64,000 bases of DNA from Thioclava electrotropha (GTDB taxonomy: Bacteria > Pseudomonadota > Alphaproteobacteria > Rhodobacterales > Rhodobacteraceae). The notes under the pieces are model-generated. The model was not told where the DNA came from. It saw only the letters and a list, made by a program, of their open reading frames with translations, and made no database searches. Position 1 is the stretch's first letter, and every line of letters starts with the position of its first letter. Location of the stretch: the NCBI RefSeq assembly GCF_002085925.2, contig NZ_CP053562.1, positions 1,158,001-1,222,000 of the forward strand, read 5' to 3'. The position numbers were made by a program, and so were the translations under genes. Of this stretch, positions 61,802-64,000 are shown piece by piece.

Positions 61802-63181
61802 TTGTCCGATTTCTCTTCGCTGGGGCTCTCCCCGGCCATTCTCAAGTCGCTCGCACGCGCAAAGTTCACCCAGCCGACCCCGATTCAGGAAAAGGCGATC
61901 CCGCTGGTTCTTGCGGGCCATGACGTGCTGGGCCTCGCCCAGACCGGCACCGGCAAGACGCTGGCCTTCGGCCTGCCGCTCATCGACAAGCTGATGGCGC
62001 AGCCGGGCAAACCCTCGCCCAAGACCTGCAAGGCGCTGATCCTCGCGCCGACCCGCGAGCTGGTGAACCAGATCGCCGACAACCTCGCGGGGCTCGTTCA
62101 GGGCACCAAGATGAACGTCGCGACCGTCGTCGGAGGCCAGTCGATCAACCGCCAGATCACCATGATGCATCGCGGCAACGACATTCTCGTCGCCACCCCC
62201 GGCCGTCTGATCGACCTGATGGATCGTGGCGCGGTTGACCTCCGCTACACCCGCCATCTGGTGCTCGACGAGGCTGACCAGATGCTCGACCTCGGCTTCA
62301 TCCACGCGCTGCGCAAGATCGCGTCGCGCCTTGGCACGCCGCGCCAGACCCTGCTGTTCTCGGCCACGATGCCGAAGCAGATGGAGGAAATCTCGCAGGC
62401 CTACCTCACCGATCCCAAGCGCGTGCAGGTTTCGCCCCCCGGCAAGGCTGCCGACAAGATCACCCAGTCGGTGCACTTCCTCGATAGCAAGGCCGAGAAG
62501 GCCCGCAAGCTGCGCGATATTCTCTCCGCCGATATGGGCGCGCTGACGCTCGTCTTCGCGCGCACCAAGCATGGCGCGGAAAAGCTGATGAAGAGCCTGC
62601 GCGCCGACGGTTACAACGCGGAATCGATCCATGGCAACAAGAGCCAAGGCCAGCGTGACCGCGCGATCAAGGGCTTCCGCGATGGCAAGGTCAACGTGCT
62701 GGTCGCGACCGACGTGGCCGCGCGCGGCATCGACATTCCGGGCGTGTCCTATGTCGTGAACTTCGACCTGCCGGACGTGCCGGACGCTTATGTCCACCGC
62801 ATCGGGCGCACCGCGCGTGCCGGTCGCGAGGGCGAGGCGATTGCCTTCTGCTCGCCGGATGAGGCCGATAACTTCCTGCAGATCGAAAAACTGATGAAAA
62901 TCGAGATCCCGACCGCGAGCGGCGAACGCCCGTCTGCGGCCGTGCGCCCCTCGGCGCGTGCAGCTCGAGGCCGCGGTCGCGGCGGTCCGCGCTCTGGCGG
63001 CAACAAGGGTCGCGGTGGCAAGCCTCAGGGCAAACCGCAGGGGCAGGGGCAGCCGCAAGGTCAAGCTCAGGCCCAGGCGCGCTCGAAACCTCGCGCCGAA
63101 GCCAAGCCCAAGGTCGATGCCGGTGGCAACGCCTCGCCGAAGCGGCGTCGCCCGCGTCGGCGCAATGCAGGCGCTGCATGA
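61802..63181 (+). CDS. DEAD-box RNA helicase, RhlE-like
   Basis: 459 residues starting at TTG 61802 with AAAGGA upstream. Motifs in order: Q-motif FTQPTPIQEKAIP, GLAQTGTGKTLAF (46-56), PTRELVNQI, TPGRLIDL, VLDEADQMLDLGF (about 155), SATMPKQM, then ATDVAARGIDIPGVSYVVNFDLP and YVHRIGRTARAGREG. From residue about 385 the tail is Arg/Gly/Gln/Lys-rich (ARGRGRGGPRSGGNKGRGGK) and probably binds RNA. RhlE-type helicases remodel rRNA and mRNA. A terminator lies directly downstream. Confidence 0.95.
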   Translation: MSDFSSLGLSPAILKSLARAKFTQPTPIQEKAIPLVLAGHDVLGLAQTGTGKTLAFGLPLIDKLMAQPGKPSPKTCKALILAPTRELVNQIADNLAGLVQGTKMNVATVVGGQSINRQITMMHRGNDILVATPGRLIDLMDRGAVDLRYTRHLVLDEADQMLDLGFIHALRKIASRLGTPRQTLLFSATMPKQMEEISQAYLTDPKRVQVSPPGKAADKITQSVHFLDSKAEKARKLRDILSADMGALTLVFARTKHGAEKLMKSLRADGYNAESIHGNKSQGQRDRAIKGFRDGKVNVLVATDVAARGIDIPGVSYVVNFDLPDVPDAYVHRIGRTARAGREGEAIAFCSPDEADNFLQIEKLMKIEIPTASGERPSAAVRPSARAARGRGRGGPRSGGNKGRGGKPQGKPQGQGQPQGQAQAQARSKPRAEAKPKVDAGGNASPKRRRPRRRNAGAA

Positions 63182-63190
63182 AATTGACAG

Positions 63191-63221
63191 CGGGCCGCAT
63201 CGTAAGATGCGGCCCGTTTCA
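63191..63221 (+). terminator. Terminator of the helicase gene
   Basis: CGGGCCGCATC-GTAA-GATGCGGCCCG forms eleven perfect pairs, followed by TTTCAGTT, 9 nt after the stop. Confidence 0.85.
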
Positions 63222-63284
63222 GTTCCTCCGTCCGGTCCACGTGAGACGCGTCCGAACGACCCAATCGAAACGCATCCTCAGCCG

Positions 63285-63782
63285 TCATCTGCATCGCTTC
63301 AATGTCATGTCCAACGCGGCGGCGAAGCCTTTTGCGGAGAAGTCGAAGACACCCACGTTCGGAATGGAGACGGTGAAATTTGCGTTCCCGCCTGCCGCCT
63401 CAACTTGTTTTAGCGCGTTGATCGCAAGCTTGTCGGTGCGTTGATCCAGCCAGGCATATTGCCCTGTCGAACGCAGGCGGAATGTGCTCTGCCCGATCGC
63501 GATGGTCAGTCCGCCGGAGCGCGGAAGTCGTCGGTCGGCATAGACGGACAGCTCCGGTTGCCTGCCCGAGTGCTTCGTCACCGCGACATAGAGAAGCGAG
63601 CCATTCAGCAAAATCCGCCGATCATTCGCGGTCGCTGTCCAGCAGGTCTTCATGGTGCCGTTTCTCTCTTCGAAGACGCTCCACTTCCCGACATTGCCGA
63701 TGCTATCGGCGGCATAGGTTGGCGAGAGCGCACCGAGGGCGATCAGGGCGGCGCAGATAAGTACTCTGAGAAGACGGCTCAT
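63285..63782 (-). CDS. Secreted IalB-like protein
   Basis: 165 residues from ATG 63782 (GGAGG nearby). Sec signal peptide MSRLLRVLICAALIALGAL ending TYAAD. The mature chain resembles the invasion-associated locus B fold by layout: VGKWSVFEERNGTMKTCWTATA, PELSVYADRRLPRSGG, and FSAKGFAAALDMTLKRCR with a terminal Cys likely disulfide-bonded to Cys of KTCW. Similarity is partial and the role is unknown. The DNA just upstream (63830-63890) is noticeably AT-richer than the neighbourhood. It converges on the helicase gene. Confidence 0.8.
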   Translation of the reverse strand: MSRLLRVLICAALIALGALSPTYAADSIGNVGKWSVFEERNGTMKTCWTATANDRRILLNGSLLYVAVTKHSGRQPELSVYADRRLPRSGGLTIAIGQSTFRLRSTGQYAWLDQRTDKLAINALKQVEAAGGNANFTVSIPNVGVFDFSAKGFAAALDMTLKRCR

Positions 63783-63917
63783 GCGCGTTCCTCCGACCAA
63801 CGCAATTTACCTCGCCCACAGGGGGCGAGGTAAAAATAGCATAATTTTCGTCAGTTGGACTGAATTATGCGTCGGGGTGCCTAAGACAGAACGCAGGTGA
63901 TCTCGCGGTTTGGCGGG

Positions 63918-64000
63918 TCACCCCACCTCCGCGAACACCTTCTTCAACGCCGTTTCCAGCTTTTTCAACATCTCGTCCATCTGCGGCTCGGTGAGGATGA
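63918..64000 (-). CDS. C-terminal end of a probable class III aminotransferase (5' truncated by window)
   Basis: The last 26 codons, ILTEPQMDEMLKKLETALKK then VFAEVG and stop TGA at 63918. The pattern of a final helix after LTEEQxDEMxxxL is typical of the C-terminus of PLP class III aminotransferases. The rest lies beyond the window, so this is an inference from a short tail. Confidence 0.5.
   Translation of the reverse strand, partial: ILTEPQMDEMLKKLETALKKVFAEVG

Noticed and set aside
61391..61869. Short open frames on both strands before the helicase gene
   Set aside because: No ribosome sites, no similarity, and composition like spacer DNA.

Overview
This is a GC-rich stretch of an alphaproteobacterial chromosome, most likely from the Rhodobacterales (Rhodobacteraceae/Paracoccaceae). 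That placement rests on gene content and order (hflK-hflC-DUF2065-degQ, hom near glpX, hisBHAFE-type genes, a glycine-riboswitch gcvTHP operon, a Hint-domain protein, a FIST-like protein) and on GC-rich intergenic repeats ending in a CCCGGGATATTT box. I cannot fix the genus from sequence alone. There is no phage, integron, CRISPR array, transposase or plasmid gene. It is mostly housekeeping DNA, with a few accessory insertions.

Layout. 0-4.6 kb: rluB-type pseudouridine synthase (cut by the window edge, with a repetitive charged tail), tadA, a small membrane protein, two tandem PaaI-type thioesterases and a MATE exporter. 4.7-9.3 kb: a minus-strand operon for a polar amino-acid ABC importer ending in a glutamine-synthetase-like enzyme. 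9.5-16.2 kb: TerB-like protein, MDR oxidoreductase, hisF-hisE, a PfkB-family sugar kinase, an unknown two-gene unit (69-aa protein plus FIST-like protein), a Tat-exported metallo-beta-lactamase-fold protein and a small zincin. 16.3-25.6 kb: gltX, a tandem glycine riboswitch with gcvT-gcvH-gcvP, glpX, a VOC protein, hom and a small lipoprotein. 25.7-32.1 kb: a TetR regulator with a visible operator, a secreted protein, hisA, DUF2147, a PP-loop ATPase, hisH, hisB, two tandem tRNA-Gly(GCC) genes and purD.

32.2-48.2 kb: xseA, a secreted protein, an AlkB-like membrane hydroxylase, a YhhN-family protein, ftsY, a DMT transporter, yciB/ispZ, xthA, an AhpD-like protein, two purine deaminases around an alpha/beta hydrolase, mgtE, 5-formyl-THF cyclo-ligase, purU and a CDF transporter. 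48.3-64 kb: an FG-GAP-like secreted protein, a [2Fe-2S] ferredoxin, a peptidoglycan-binding lipoprotein, an MFS transporter, an inserted-looking nucleotidyltransferase cassette, degQ-DUF2065-hflC-hflK, glutathione reductase, rpiA, a Hint-domain protein, sdaA, a DEAD-box helicase, an IalB-like secreted protein and the tail of a probable aminotransferase.

How the genes fit together. One-carbon and serine/glycine metabolism recurs (gcvTHP, sdaA, purU, 5-formyl-THF cyclo-ligase, purD), as do histidine synthesis (hisE, F, A, H, B, split into two blocks about 14.6 kb apart) and purine salvage. The most interesting non-coding signal is a family of composite inverted-repeat elements at about 4.6, 11.1, 30.6-30.8 and 37.6 kb. 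Each half has a conserved GC palindrome, a stem-loop whose two arms change together between copies, and a conserved CCCCGGGATATTT box. Several halves start within 0-13 nt of a stop codon. The second notable signal is the nucleotidyltransferase cassette at 51.5-52.4 kb, bounded by roughly 48-bp imperfect inverted repeats that contain terminator hairpins.
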